Source of the DNA: Bradyrhizobium sp. CSA112
GTDB lineage: Bacteria > Pseudomonadota > Alphaproteobacteria > Rhizobiales > Xanthobacteraceae
NCBI RefSeq assembly: GCF_029051645.1
Contig: NZ_JAACFS010000002.1
Coordinates: 62,001-126,000 of the forward strand
DNA length: 64,000 bases
Direction: 5' to 3'
Shown: piece after piece, positions 34,805 to 43,190 of the stretch
Layout of the letters: each line of letters begins with the position of its first letter
Position numbering within the stretch: the first letter of the stretch is position 1
Notes under the pieces: model-generated
What the model saw: the letters and a program-made list of their open reading frames with translations, nothing else
Databases searched by the model: none
Told to the model about the DNA's origin: nothing
Position numbers and translations under genes: made by a program

Positions 34805-35050
34805 ATGCTGGAAATGCCGATGGATGCCCACGATATCGAATCGATGATCAAGGCAGCTATCCCCGATGCTGAGGTGACGATCCGCGATCTCGCAGGCGAC
34901 GGCGACCACTACGCCGCGACCGTGATCTCGGAATCCTTCCGTGGCAAGTCGCGCGTGCAGCAGCACCAGATCGTTTACCAGTCGCTCAAGGGCCAGATGG
35001 GCGGCTTGCTGCATGCGCTGGCGCTGCAGACTGGAGTTCCGGAGGGTTAG
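34805..35050 (+). CDS. BolA-family protein
   Basis: Protein of about 80 residues. The BolA fold is recognisable by IESMIKAAIPDAEVTIRDLAGDGDHYAATVISESFRGKSRVQQHQIVYQSLKGQMGG, with the conserved His in RVQQHQIVY that ligates a shared [2Fe-2S] cluster. BolA proteins pair with monothiol CGFS glutaredoxins; the partner grxD is encoded at 39679, about 4.6 kb downstream. Starts at 34805, 34814 and 34820 are possible. The likely role is in iron-sulfur trafficking or iron sensing. Confidence 0.9.
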   Translation: MLEMPMDAHDIESMIKAAIPDAEVTIRDLAGDGDHYAATVISESFRGKSRVQQHQIVYQSLKGQMGGLLHALALQTGVPEG

Positions 35051-35077
35051 CGCCCGACGGACCACGCGGGGGCACCG

Positions 35078-36265
35078 ATGACGGACAATCCGCACGGCGC
35101 GATGTTTCGCGCGATCGTGCCGCACCAGCACAGCCGCGTCACCTATGTCGAGCTGTTCTTCGACCTCGTCTTCGTCTTTGCGGTTACCCAGATCTCGCAC
35201 ACGCTGCTCGCCCATTTTACGCTGCTGGGTGCGCTGCAGGTCACGGTGCTGTTTCTCGCGGTGTGGTGGGTGTGGGTCTTCACCACCTGGATCACCAACT
35301 GGCTCAATCCCGAAAAAACCCCGGTCCGGCTCCTGCTGTTTGCCATGATGCTGGGCGGGCTGGTGTTGTCGACCTCGATCCCGGCTGCGTTTGAAGCGCG
35401 GGGATTGTGGTTCGCCATCGCCTATGCGGCGATGCAGGTCGGCAAGACGATATTTCTGTGGTTGTCCACGCCGCCGTCGCGCCCGCGGACGCGCATGAAT
35501 GCCATCCGGATCGCAGCCTGGCTTTCGACGTCGGCCATCTTCTGGATCGCCGGCGGGGTGATGGAAGGTCAGTCGCGGTTGACGCTGTGGGCCATTGCGC
35601 TCGTCATCGAATATATTTCGCCGGCGGTGCGGTTCTGGATTCCCCGATATGGCGCGTCCTCCGTCGCGGACTGGATGATCGAAGGCGGCCACATGGCCGA
35701 GCGCTGCGCGCTGTTCATCATCATCGCGCTCGGCGAATCCATCGTCGTCATCGGCGCGACCTTTGCCGAACTGACGTGGACGACCGAAAATGTTCTGGCG
35801 TTCGTCTCGGCCTTCGGCGGCAGCCTCGCGATGTGGTGGATCTATTTCCACATCGGCGCCGAGGCGGGGTCCGAGCAGCTTTCAAAATCGAGCGAGCCGG
35901 GCAGGTTGGCGCGGCTAGCCTACACCTATCTGCACATGCCGATCGTCGCCGGCATCATTGTCACGGCGGTGGCGGACGAACTGGTGCTGAAGCACCCGGG
36001 CGGTCATTCCGATCTCAAGACGGTACTGAGCGCGATCGGAGGTCCCTTGCTGTTTCTGTTCGGGACCATCCTGTTCAAGTACAGCTTTCGCCGCTTCCTG
36101 CAACTCTCGCACGGCGGCGGTATCATCGCGCTCTGCGTGCTCGCCTGGTTCGCAAGCGAGCTGTCGCCGCTGGTGATGTCGATCCTGACCACTGCGATCA
36201 TGATCGTGGTCGGGGTCTGGGAATCGATCTCGCTGCGATCCGGCCCAGCAGAAGAGTACCGCTAG
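35078..36265 (+). CDS. low temperature requirement A (LtrA) family membrane protein
   Basis: Membrane protein of 395 residues with about ten helices. The opening RVTYVELFFDLVFVFAVTQISHTLL is the signature of LtrA proteins, and a later helix HMAERCALFIIIALGESIVVIGATFAEL is the second conserved block. The family name comes from a Listeria mutant unable to grow at low temperature; the biochemical function is unknown. It follows bolA after 27 bp and may be co-transcribed with it. Its last four bases overlap the end of a convergent small gene. Confidence 0.88.
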   Translation: MTDNPHGAMFRAIVPHQHSRVTYVELFFDLVFVFAVTQISHTLLAHFTLLGALQVTVLFLAVWWVWVFTTWITNWLNPEKTPVRLLLFAMMLGGLVLSTSIPAAFEARGLWFAIAYAAMQVGKTIFLWLSTPPSRPRTRMNAIRIAAWLSTSAIFWIAGGVMEGQSRLTLWAIALVIEYISPAVRFWIPRYGASSVADWMIEGGHMAERCALFIIIALGESIVVIGATFAELTWTTENVLAFVSAFGGSLAMWWIYFHIGAEAGSEQLSKSSEPGRLARLAYTYLHMPIVAGIIVTAVADELVLKHPGGHSDLKTVLSAIGGPLLFLFGTILFKYSFRRFLQLSHGGGIIALCVLAWFASELSPLVMSILTTAIMIVVGVWESISLRSGPAEEYR

Positions 36266-36495
36266 TCGGGCAGCGACCGCCTGACCGGCAGCACTGACGA
36301 CGGGCTATTATGATCGACGACGTTTCGAAGGACGAGATCGGACAATTGCACGACGAGCGCCCGAAGCCTGGCGTTCTCCTCGATCAGCGCGGTCCGCTCG
36401 GTGTCCCCCTCCTGGTCCCAGGCTGTACCCTCGCGAACAGAGGACGAACTGGTGCATTGCTTCCGATTGCTGGACGCTGGATACGCGTTCCCCAT
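36262..36495 (-). CDS. small conserved-type protein of unknown function, 77 aa
   Basis: Protein of 77 residues with a Ser-rich N-terminus and a short coiled-coil-like helix (ERTALIEENARLRALVVQLSDLVLRNVVD). I recall small Bradyrhizobium proteins with this ENARLRALVVQLS helix, which is the main reason to accept the gene. ATG 36495 has AGGGA upstream; a longer start at 36564 is possible. It converges with the LtrA gene with a four-base overlap of the stop regions. No function is known; the helix suggests dimerisation. Confidence 0.6.
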   Translation of the reverse strand: MGNAYPASSNRKQCTSSSSVREGTAWDQEGDTERTALIEENARLRALVVQLSDLVLRNVVDHNSPSSVLPVRRSLPD

Positions 36496-36771
36496 GACTG
36501 ATATTCCCTGGCATGAACTCCCCCCAGCCAAGGTGCCAAGGAGGTTCGGCTGAGTCCGCGTCAAAAGTCGGACGGCACGAAGGGGAAACGAGAGCGCAGA
36601 TGAGGCGTTTTGCGGGCGATGCTGATAAAGAGTTAAGACTTGTTAAGAAGTTTGGTATAGTGAGCTTGGCAAGGTGCATTGACGCGCGGCGGCGTTAGCA
36701 CCTTTCCTTCACCGTTTGACCAGCGCGATTCACTCAGTGCCCACGGGGTGCCGTGGTGGGAATACGCGCCT

Positions 36772-37071
36772 ATGAAACAAAGTGAAGCAAGAGTACGCAT
36801 TATTCAGGAGTGGGATCGCTGGATCCTAGCGCAGTCGATCGAGCAGGACCGGCCTACTGGAAAAGATTCTTTGAAGTTCTTCCACGAACTGCAGGACACC
36901 GGATCGCCGCTACTGGATTTCCAGTCTCGCGGTCAGGACAAGTGGCGGATCATCCACGCATGGTTGCTCGGTGCAGACCGATTGTTCGATGATTGGATAT
37001 CCGGCGCTCCACGGATCGCTCCAACACGCAGGCCGCGACCGCATCGTACAAGATCGGACTGCAAGACGTGA
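36772..37071 (+). CDS. small protein of unknown function, about 99 aa
   Basis: The first 70 residues (MKQSEARVRIIQEWDRW, then SLKFFHELQDTGSPLLDFQSRGQDKWRIIHAWLL) match a type of short hypothetical protein I associate with Bradyrhizobium. They are rich in Trp and charged residues, so a small soluble helical protein is likely. The remaining 29 residues are basic and Pro-rich (RRPRPHRTR) and may be an extension by loss of the usual stop. ATG 36772 was chosen over 36679 because homology starts there. The function is unknown. Confidence 0.6.
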   Translation: MKQSEARVRIIQEWDRWILAQSIEQDRPTGKDSLKFFHELQDTGSPLLDFQSRGQDKWRIIHAWLLGADRLFDDWISGAPRIAPTRRPRPHRTRSDCKT

Positions 37072-37109
37072 GTTACAAAGACCTGAACCGCAGAGCTCGC
37101 GACCAATCC

Positions 37110-38081
37110 TCAGCCTGACGCCGCCAGCGCGTGGACCGAAAACATCCGGTCCCGATCGGTCCAGGATTCCCGCACCGACCAGCCGGAGTCGCTCGCCAGC
37201 GCGGTGAAGCGGTCGAGGCTGTATTTGTAGCTCGATTCGGTATGGATGCTTTCGCCGGGGCGGAATGAAAAATTTCGCCCGAGGATGCGCACGGTCTGCG
37301 CCTTCTTGGCGATCAGGTGCATCTCGATGCGATGCCGCTCGCGATTGTAGACCGAGCGGTGCATGAAGGCGGAAACGTCGAAATTGCCGCCGAGCTCGCG
37401 GTTGATGCGGACCAGGACGTTGAGATTGAACTTCGCGGTGACGCCGGCGGCGTCGTTATAGGCATCGTAAAGCACCCGCTCGTTCTTTTCGAGATCGACG
37501 CCGATGATCATCTGCGCGCCTTCGCCCAGAATGTCGCGCGCGCTGCGCAGGAAGGCGCGCGCTTCATTCGGCTCGAAATTGCCGAGCGTCGATCCCGGAA
37601 AGAACCCGACCTTGGGCATCCCTTCGATCTCGGCCGGCAGGGCAAACGGCGCGGTGAAATCGGCGGCAACCGGATAGACCCCGAGATCGGGAAAATCCTT
37701 GCGCAAGGCGCTCGCCTGCGCGTTCAGGAAGTCGCCGGAAATGTCGACCGGGACATAGGCGCCGAAAGCGCAGCGTGCCAACAGCAGGCGGACCTTGGTG
37801 GTGGCGCCGGCGCCGAATTCCACCAGCGCGGCGCCCTTGGGAATGATGGAAACGATTTCGTCGCCGCGGCTGCGCAGAATGCCGAGCTCGGTGCGGGTCG
37901 GATAATATTCCGGCAGAACGGTGATCTGCTCGAACAGCTCGGAGCCTGCGGCGTCGTAGAAATATTTCGGCGACAGCCGCTTGGGAAATTGCGACAGGTT
38001 GCCGATCACGTCGCCGGCAAAGGCGGAGGTCTGCTCATCGAACGGGTAGCTTTGGGCCAAAGCGGCGGCATGCACATTCAT
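37110..38081 (-). CDS. egtD: L-histidine N-alpha-methyltransferase
   Basis: Enzyme of 323 residues that trimethylates histidine with SAM to make hercynine, first step of ergothioneine synthesis. The blocks PKRLSPKYFYDAAGSELFEQITVLPEYYPTRTE, VEFGAGATTKVRLLL (SAM-binding glycine-rich loop) and GFFPGSTLGNFEP are characteristic of EgtD. The C-terminal FRPGESIHTESSYKYS is also conserved. It follows egtB on the same strand after 47 bp, so one transcript is expected. The gamma-glutamyl-cysteine-specific egtA and egtC and a lyase egtE are not in this window. Confidence 0.95.
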   Translation of the reverse strand: MNVHAAALAQSYPFDEQTSAFAGDVIGNLSQFPKRLSPKYFYDAAGSELFEQITVLPEYYPTRTELGILRSRGDEIVSIIPKGAALVEFGAGATTKVRLLLARCAFGAYVPVDISGDFLNAQASALRKDFPDLGVYPVAADFTAPFALPAEIEGMPKVGFFPGSTLGNFEPNEARAFLRSARDILGEGAQMIIGVDLEKNERVLYDAYNDAAGVTAKFNLNVLVRINRELGGNFDVSAFMHRSVYNRERHRIEMHLIAKKAQTVRILGRNFSFRPGESIHTESSYKYSLDRFTALASDSGWSVRESWTDRDRMFSVHALAASG

Positions 38082-38128
38082 GATACTCTCCTGAACGCGC
38101 TTTCCGGCGCGCTATGATCCAGGTTGGG

Positions 38129-39376
38129 TCAGGCGTAGTCGGCGAGGCGTAACCCCGTGAATTGCCAGCGGTGGTGCGGATAGAAGAAGTTACGGTAGGT
38201 GATACGGCTGTGGCCGGCCGGAGTTGCAAGCGAGGAGCCGCGCAGCACCAACTGGTTGACCATGAATTTGCCGTTGTATTCGCCCAGCGCACCCTCGATG
38301 GCGCGGTAGCCGGGGTAGGGGGAATAGGAGCTGCGGGTCCACTGCCAGACGATGCCGAAGGCGTCGTTGAGCTGGCCGGCGCGGGCGGCGACCTCCCATT
38401 CCATTTCGGTCGGCAGATGGTGGCCGGCCCAGCGTGCGAACGCGTCCGCCTCGTAATAACTGACATGGCTGACCGGTGCGGAGGGGTCGATCGGCTGCAA
38501 CCCGCCGAGCGTCATGATCCGCCATTCACCGTCGACCTGGCGCCAGTGGCCAGGCGCCTCCCAGCCCTTGTTGGTTGCGGTGGCAAAACCGTCCATCAGC
38601 CACAGCGTGGCCGTGCCGTAGCCGCCGTCCTTCATGAAGGCCAGCCATTCGGCATTGCTGACGAGGTTGCGGGCGAGCCTGACCGGGCCGACGAGGGCGC
38701 GGTGCGCGGGCTTTTCATTGTCGAAATGGAAGCTGTCGTCGGAGTGCCCGACGGTGTGGATGCCCTCGTTGAGGGCGACCCATTCGCCGCCGCCGCGATG
38801 CGACGCCGGGAAGCGCCAGGACGGATCGTAGGCCGGCGGGATCGGGTTCTGGGCAAAGGCGTGCAGGATGTCGGTCAGCATCAATTCCTGGTGCTGCTGC
38901 TCGTGGTTAAGACCGACCTCTACCAGCGGGACGAGCTTGGCGAGACGATCCTCGCCGGCGGTCTGGAAGAACCTCACAACGGCAGCATCGACATGCCGGC
39001 GATAGGCGGTGACCTCGTCCGTGCTCGGACGGGTGAGGTGGCCGCGCTGGTGGCGGGCGTGCCGCGGTCCTGCGCTGACGTAATAGGAATTGAACAGAAA
39101 CGCATAATCAGGGTGGAAGGGCTGGTAACCCGTACAGTGCTCACCGAGCAGGAATTGCTCAAAGAACCAGGTGGTGTGGGCGCGATGCCATTTGGCCGGG
39201 CTGGCGTCCGGCATCGACTGGATGAGCTGGTCCTCGGGGCTCAATGGGGCGGCCCGGCGCTCGGTCTCGCCGCGCACGGCCAGATAGGCTTCCACCAAAT
39301 TCTGGGCGAGGGTGCCGGAATCGGAGAAAAGTGACTGCGCGGTGGCGAGGGACGCTGCGGGTACTGATTTCGTCAC
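38129..39376 (-). CDS. egtB: ergothioneine biosynthesis protein EgtB (hercynine oxygenase)
   Basis: Enzyme of 415 residues, an iron-dependent sulfoxide synthase joining hercynine to a thiol. An N-terminal DinB-like helical domain (with WHRAHTTWFFEQFLL and the iron-binding NHEQQHQELMLTDIL, a HxxxHxE motif) precedes a formylglycine-generating-enzyme-like domain. That domain carries VSNAEWLAFMKDGGY, PVSHVSYYEADAFARWAG and LPTEMEWEVAAR blocks. It is the first gene of the egtB-egtD unit. Whether it uses gamma-glutamyl-cysteine or cysteine cannot be told without alignment. Ergothioneine would act as a cytosolic redox buffer. Confidence 0.95.
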   Translation of the reverse strand: MTKSVPAASLATAQSLFSDSGTLAQNLVEAYLAVRGETERRAAPLSPEDQLIQSMPDASPAKWHRAHTTWFFEQFLLGEHCTGYQPFHPDYAFLFNSYYVSAGPRHARHQRGHLTRPSTDEVTAYRRHVDAAVVRFFQTAGEDRLAKLVPLVEVGLNHEQQHQELMLTDILHAFAQNPIPPAYDPSWRFPASHRGGGEWVALNEGIHTVGHSDDSFHFDNEKPAHRALVGPVRLARNLVSNAEWLAFMKDGGYGTATLWLMDGFATATNKGWEAPGHWRQVDGEWRIMTLGGLQPIDPSAPVSHVSYYEADAFARWAGHHLPTEMEWEVAARAGQLNDAFGIVWQWTRSSYSPYPGYRAIEGALGEYNGKFMVNQLVLRGSSLATPAGHSRITYRNFFYPHHRWQFTGLRLADYA

Positions 39377-39678
39377 TGGTGTCTCCGGTGAAAGGAGAGA
39401 ACGTTAGTCCGGGAAACTGGTTCCCGGCGGGCAGTCCGTCCTAAATAGGGGTTCCGTTCCGGGAAAAAAGCCTTCGGCCACTATGATATTGATGCCGTCA
39501 GACTATAGGCAGCGGTCGCTCAGGGGGCCCGCTCCGGACCCGCGCATGCCAGCTACCCGCCATTTTACTTTGGATGAACAACGGTTTGGGCTACATATAT
39601 GGCAAATAACCGGGTTACATGGACCAGCCGGCCGGTCAGGCGAAGCCGCAGGGGGTTGTGCCCCAAAAGGAAGCGAAT
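39377..39678. other. divergent region between egtB and grxD
   Basis: No gene is supported. The last bases hold an AGGAAG ribosome binding site for grxD. An in-frame extension of grxD to 39619 is possible but non-homologous. Confidence 0.4.
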
Positions 39679-40017
39679 ATGAGCATCGAACAATTCATCG
39701 ATAACGAAGTGAAGTCGAACGACGTCGTCCTGTTCATGAAGGGCACGCCGCAGTTTCCGCAGTGCGGTTTCTCCGGCCAGGTGGTGCAGATCCTCGACCA
39801 CGTCGGCGTCGGCTACAAGGGCCTGAACGTCCTGGAATCCGCCGAACTTCGCAACGGCATCAAGGAATATTCGAACTGGCCGACCATCCCGCAGCTCTAC
39901 GTCAAGGGCGAGTTCGTCGGCGGCTGCGACATCATCCGTGAGATGTTCCAGGCCGGTGAATTGCAGCAGCTCTTTGTCGACAAGGGCGTCACCGTCAACG
40001 CGGCGGCTTCCGCCTGA
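39679..40017 (+). CDS. grxD: monothiol glutaredoxin Grx4 type (CGFS)
   Basis: Protein of 112 residues. The CGFS active site is at 29-32 (FPQCGFSGQ), preceded by the conserved VVLFMKGTP. The glutathione-binding [20 protein letters not shown] segment is intact. Such glutaredoxins hold a bridging [2Fe-2S] cluster with glutathione and pass it to apoproteins or to BolA, which is encoded upstream at 34805. Its TGA overlaps a CTG that may start the macrodomain gene. Confidence 0.95.
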   Translation: MSIEQFIDNEVKSNDVVLFMKGTPQFPQCGFSGQVVQILDHVGVGYKGLNVLESAELRNGIKEYSNWPTIPQLYVKGEFVGGCDIIREMFQAGELQQLFVDKGVTVNAAASA

Positions 40018-40568
40018 GCGGTCCCGCGCGCCAGATCGGCCAGGCGCGGCTGGAAGTCATTGTCGCCGACATCACCAGCTTGCGCGTTGACGCCATCGTC
40101 AACGCGGCGAATTCGTCGCTCCTCGGCGGGGGTGGCGTCGATGGTGCGATCCATCGGGCGGCAGGGCCAGAACTGAAGCGCGAGTGCCAAACGCTAAACG
40201 GCTGCGCGACTGGCGACGCCAAGATCACCCGAGGATACCGGTTGCCGGCCAGGCATGTGATCCACGCCGTCGGGCCGGTTTGGCACGGCGGCAATGCTGG
40301 GGAGGACGGGTTGCTCGCCTCCTGCTATCGGCGCTCCCTTGAACTCTGCCAGGCCAATGCGCTCTCATCCGTGGCCTTTCCCGCGATCTCTACGGGCGTC
40401 TATCGCTTCCCTGCCGACCGTGCGGCGGGCATCGCAGTCGCAACCGTCGTCGATGGACTGGCCGCAGCTCCTGCCGTGACAAGGGTTATCTTCTGCTGCT
40501 TCTCCCGCGACAGCGCTCGGTTGCATGAAGAGGCGCTGGCAGCCTTTGGCAGCCCTTGCGCCGACTGA
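40014..40568 (+). CDS. macrodomain protein (ADP-ribose-type hydrolase), non-standard start
   Basis: Single macrodomain. [39 protein letters not shown] is the complete ADP-ribose binding entry, and later blocks [10 protein letters not shown] and the final strands are present. Related proteins remove O-acetyl from O-acetyl-ADP-ribose or reverse ADP-ribosylation. The oddity is the start: no ATG or GTG is in frame before the first strand, and the TTG at 40080 would delete it. CTG 40014, forming CTGA with the grxD stop, would give a full domain of 184 residues. CTG 40050 is another possibility. Sequence error or a lost start codon cannot be excluded. Confidence 0.82.
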   Translation: MSGPARQIGQARLEVIVADITSLRVDAIVNAANSSLLGGGGVDGAIHRAAGPELKRECQTLNGCATGDAKITRGYRLPARHVIHAVGPVWHGGNAGEDGLLASCYRRSLELCQANALSSVAFPAISTGVYRFPADRAAGIAVATVVDGLAAAPAVTRVIFCCFSRDSARLHEEALAAFGSPCAD

Positions 40569-40610
40569 CGCCGCAGCTACACTCCTTTCTGAATTCTGGA
40601 GGGGGTTCCA

Positions 40611-41894
40611 ATGAACTTGCGTCAAATGCTGCGCGCGCTTGCCTGCGGCGCGGTGATGCTGGCGGTTGCGCCACAGGTCCGCGCCGAAGGCACGTTCGAT
40701 ATTCCCAAAGGCGCGCGCTTCAACAAGGAAAAGCTTGCCAAGATCACCGAGTTCTTTGGGAATGAGGTGGCGACCGGCAAGATCGCGGGCGCGAACGTCC
40801 TGATCCAGCAGCATGGTAAGCCGGTCTACCACGAAACCTTCGGCGTTCAGGACGTGGAGTCCAAGAAGCCAATCACCGACAAGACGATCTTCCGCCTGTT
40901 CTCGATGACGAAAGCGATCACGTCGGTCGTGGCCATGCAATTGGTCGAGGACGGCACGATCAAGCTCGACGATCCCGTCTCAAAGTACATTCCGTCCTTC
41001 GCGAATGTGAAGGTCGGCGTCGAGAAGAAGGCCGAGGATGGCACCAAGACGCTTGAGCTGGTGCCGCCGACCCGGCCGATGACTGTCCGCGACCTGATGG
41101 TGCATACGTCGGGGATTACCTACGGCTTCTACGGCGACACCCTGGTCCGCAAGGCCTATGCGGCCGCCAATATCTATGACGGAGATTTCGATCTGGCCGG
41201 GTTCGCCGAGCGGATCGCCAAACTGCCGCTGCACAACCAGCCGGGCGCGCTCTGGCAATACGGCCATTCCACCGACATCCTGGCGCGGGTGATGGAAGTC
41301 GCGTCCGGAAAATCCCTGTTCACGATCATGCGCGAAAGGCTGCTCGATCCGCTTGGCATGGTCGACACCGGCTTCTACATCACCGATCCGGAGAAGCAGA
41401 AGCGGATGGCGCTGCCGGTACCGAACGACAGCAACTTTCGTGTCGGCCGCGACACCAACCCGACCAATGTCAAGAAGATCGAGTTCGCCAGCGGCGGCAT
41501 GTACTCGACGATGGCGGACTACCGTCGCTTTACGCAAATGCTGCTCAATGGCGGCACGTTCGAGGGCAAGACCTACCTGAAGCCCGAAACGTTCAAGCTG
41601 ATGACGACCGACTATGTCGGCCCCGGGTCTGGGGTCGAGCGGGATTATTTCTATTTCCCGGGGGACGGCTTCGGAATGGGCCTCGGGCTTGCGGTGCGCA
41701 CCGATCCCGGCAACGCCAAGCCGCCGCCGCCGGGATCACTGGGCGAATTGAAATGGGACGGCGCCAGCGGCTGTTATTTCGTGGTCGACCGCAAGCAGGA
41801 CATGTTCTTCGTGCTGCTCGAGCAGACGCCGACGGAACGCCAGCGCATCCAGCGGACGCTGAAGCAGTTGGTCTATGAAGCGCTGGAGAACTGA
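40611..41894 (+). CDS. serine hydrolase, class C beta-lactamase/esterase family (copy 1)
   Basis: Secreted enzyme of 427 residues with a signal peptide (about 1-25, ending VRA). The penicillin-binding-like fold has the SxxK motif SMTK (S98, K101). A YGHSTD block is at the position of the second motif (Y-x-N in beta-lactamases), and a C-terminal region GASGCYFVVD takes the place of KTG. Such EstB-like enzymes are mostly esterases or peptidases. It overlaps the paralogous next gene by 20 bp; both share the VATGKI...GA, HGKPV and SKYI blocks, so they arose by tandem duplication. Confidence 0.9.
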   Translation: MNLRQMLRALACGAVMLAVAPQVRAEGTFDIPKGARFNKEKLAKITEFFGNEVATGKIAGANVLIQQHGKPVYHETFGVQDVESKKPITDKTIFRLFSMTKAITSVVAMQLVEDGTIKLDDPVSKYIPSFANVKVGVEKKAEDGTKTLELVPPTRPMTVRDLMVHTSGITYGFYGDTLVRKAYAAANIYDGDFDLAGFAERIAKLPLHNQPGALWQYGHSTDILARVMEVASGKSLFTIMRERLLDPLGMVDTGFYITDPEKQKRMALPVPNDSNFRVGRDTNPTNVKKIEFASGGMYSTMADYRRFTQMLLNGGTFEGKTYLKPETFKLMTTDYVGPGSGVERDYFYFPGDGFGMGLGLAVRTDPGNAKPPPPGSLGELKWDGASGCYFVVDRKQDMFFVLLEQTPTERQRIQRTLKQLVYEALEN

Positions 41895-43179
41895 CGGCAA
41901 GGCAGGGCGCTGCCTCGTTGCGGCGGCGCTCGCGCTTCTCTTTCTCGGCGGCTCGCCGCATGGGGTGCGGGCCGAGCCGACGGCGCCGGACGCGCCAACG
42001 TTTTCCCGCGCGGCCCTTGACCGCATCGGCGACTACGTTCGCAACGAGGTCGCGACCGGCAAGATTCCCGGCGCAGTCCTGCTGATCCAGCAGCACGGCA
42101 AGCCGGTCTGTCTCGAAAGTTTCGGCGTGCGGGATCCCGCGACCGGGCAGCCGATGACGCCGGACACGATTTTCCAGATCTATTCGATGTCGAAGGCCGT
42201 CACCTCGGTTGCCGCGATGATGCTGGTCGACGACGGCAAGCTGGCGCTCGACGATCCCGTGTCGAAATACATTCGCGCCTTTGCCGATGCAAAGGTCGGC
42301 GTCGATCTTTCCGATGAAGCAGGACAGTACCCGCTCAAGCTCGAGCCGTTGAAGCGCCCGATCACGATCAGGGATCTGCTGCGGCACACGTCGGGCATTA
42401 CTTACGGCTTCTTCGGCGAAACCGCAGTGCAGAAGCTCTACGCCAATCCGCAACTGTACGCCGGCGATTTCGACAATGCCGAATTTGCCGACCGGATCGC
42501 GACGCTGCCACTCGCCGATCAGCCCGCGACGCGCTGGAACTACAGCCATTCAACCGACGTGCTCGGCCGTGTCGTCGAGATGGCTTCGGGGCAGACGCTG
42601 TTTCAATTCGAGAAGCAGAGACTGTTCGATCCGCTCGGCATGTCGGAGACAGCATACTATGTCGCAGATCAGGTGAAGTGGCCGCGCATCGCCCAGCCTT
42701 TTCCCATCGATCGTCTTCGGGTGGCCGGGATCAAGGAGCCGACAGTGGCGCGGCGCTGGGAATCCGGCGGCGCAGGACTGGTCTCGACGGCTGGCGACTA
42801 CGCCCGCTTCCTGCAAATGCTGCTGAATGGCGGCAAGCTGGACGGCAAGCGGTACCTCAAGCCCGAAACGGTCGCACTGATGACGTCGGATCAGATCGGG
42901 CCAGAGACCAGGATCATTCACGACCCCTTCTATTTCCCGGGCCCGACCTCTGGCTTTGGCCTTGGCTTTGCCGTACGCACCTCGCCGCCGCCGAATACGA
43001 CATGGCCGCTCGGCGAATACCGCTGGGACGGCGCCGGCGGCAGCTTCTATTTCGTCGATCCGAAGGACGACATGCTCGTTGTCTTCATGGTGCAGGCCCC
43101 GACCCAGGGCGGGCGAATTCAACTGGCGCTGAAGACGATCATGTATGAAGCGCTGGGCAAGGGCTTGCGCAAGGATTGA
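41875..43179 (+). CDS. serine hydrolase, class C beta-lactamase/esterase family (copy 2)
   Basis: Secreted enzyme of 434 residues. The signal peptide is at about 1-33 (ending VRA), the SxxK motif is SMSK (S104, K107), the second-motif region is YSHSTDVLG and the C-terminal block GAGGSFYFVD. It is clearly paralogous to the gene before it (shared VRNEVATGKIPGAVLLIQQHGKPV arrangement). It begins inside that gene, so expression is coupled. The substrate is unknown; the pair may act on different esters or cell-wall peptides. It converges on the GH1 gene with 11 bp between. Confidence 0.9.
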   Translation: MKRWRTDGKAGRCLVAAALALLFLGGSPHGVRAEPTAPDAPTFSRAALDRIGDYVRNEVATGKIPGAVLLIQQHGKPVCLESFGVRDPATGQPMTPDTIFQIYSMSKAVTSVAAMMLVDDGKLALDDPVSKYIRAFADAKVGVDLSDEAGQYPLKLEPLKRPITIRDLLRHTSGITYGFFGETAVQKLYANPQLYAGDFDNAEFADRIATLPLADQPATRWNYSHSTDVLGRVVEMASGQTLFQFEKQRLFDPLGMSETAYYVADQVKWPRIAQPFPIDRLRVAGIKEPTVARRWESGGAGLVSTAGDYARFLQMLLNGGKLDGKRYLKPETVALMTSDQIGPETRIIHDPFYFPGPTSGFGLGFAVRTSPPPNTTWPLGEYRWDGAGGSFYFVDPKDDMLVVFMVQAPTQGGRIQLALKTIMYEALGKGLRKD

Positions 43180-43190
43180 GCAACGCCTGA

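Noticed and set aside
40080..40568. TTG 40080 as start of the macrodomain protein
   Set aside because: It would delete the first beta-strand and the ADP-ribose-binding Asp that are encoded just upstream in frame, so it is less likely than CTG 40014 or 40050, though it cannot be excluded.
40611..43179. Serine hydrolases as antibiotic-resistance beta-lactamases
   Set aside because: The second and third catalytic motifs depart from class C (YxN and KTG are not matched). The family is dominated by esterases and peptidases.
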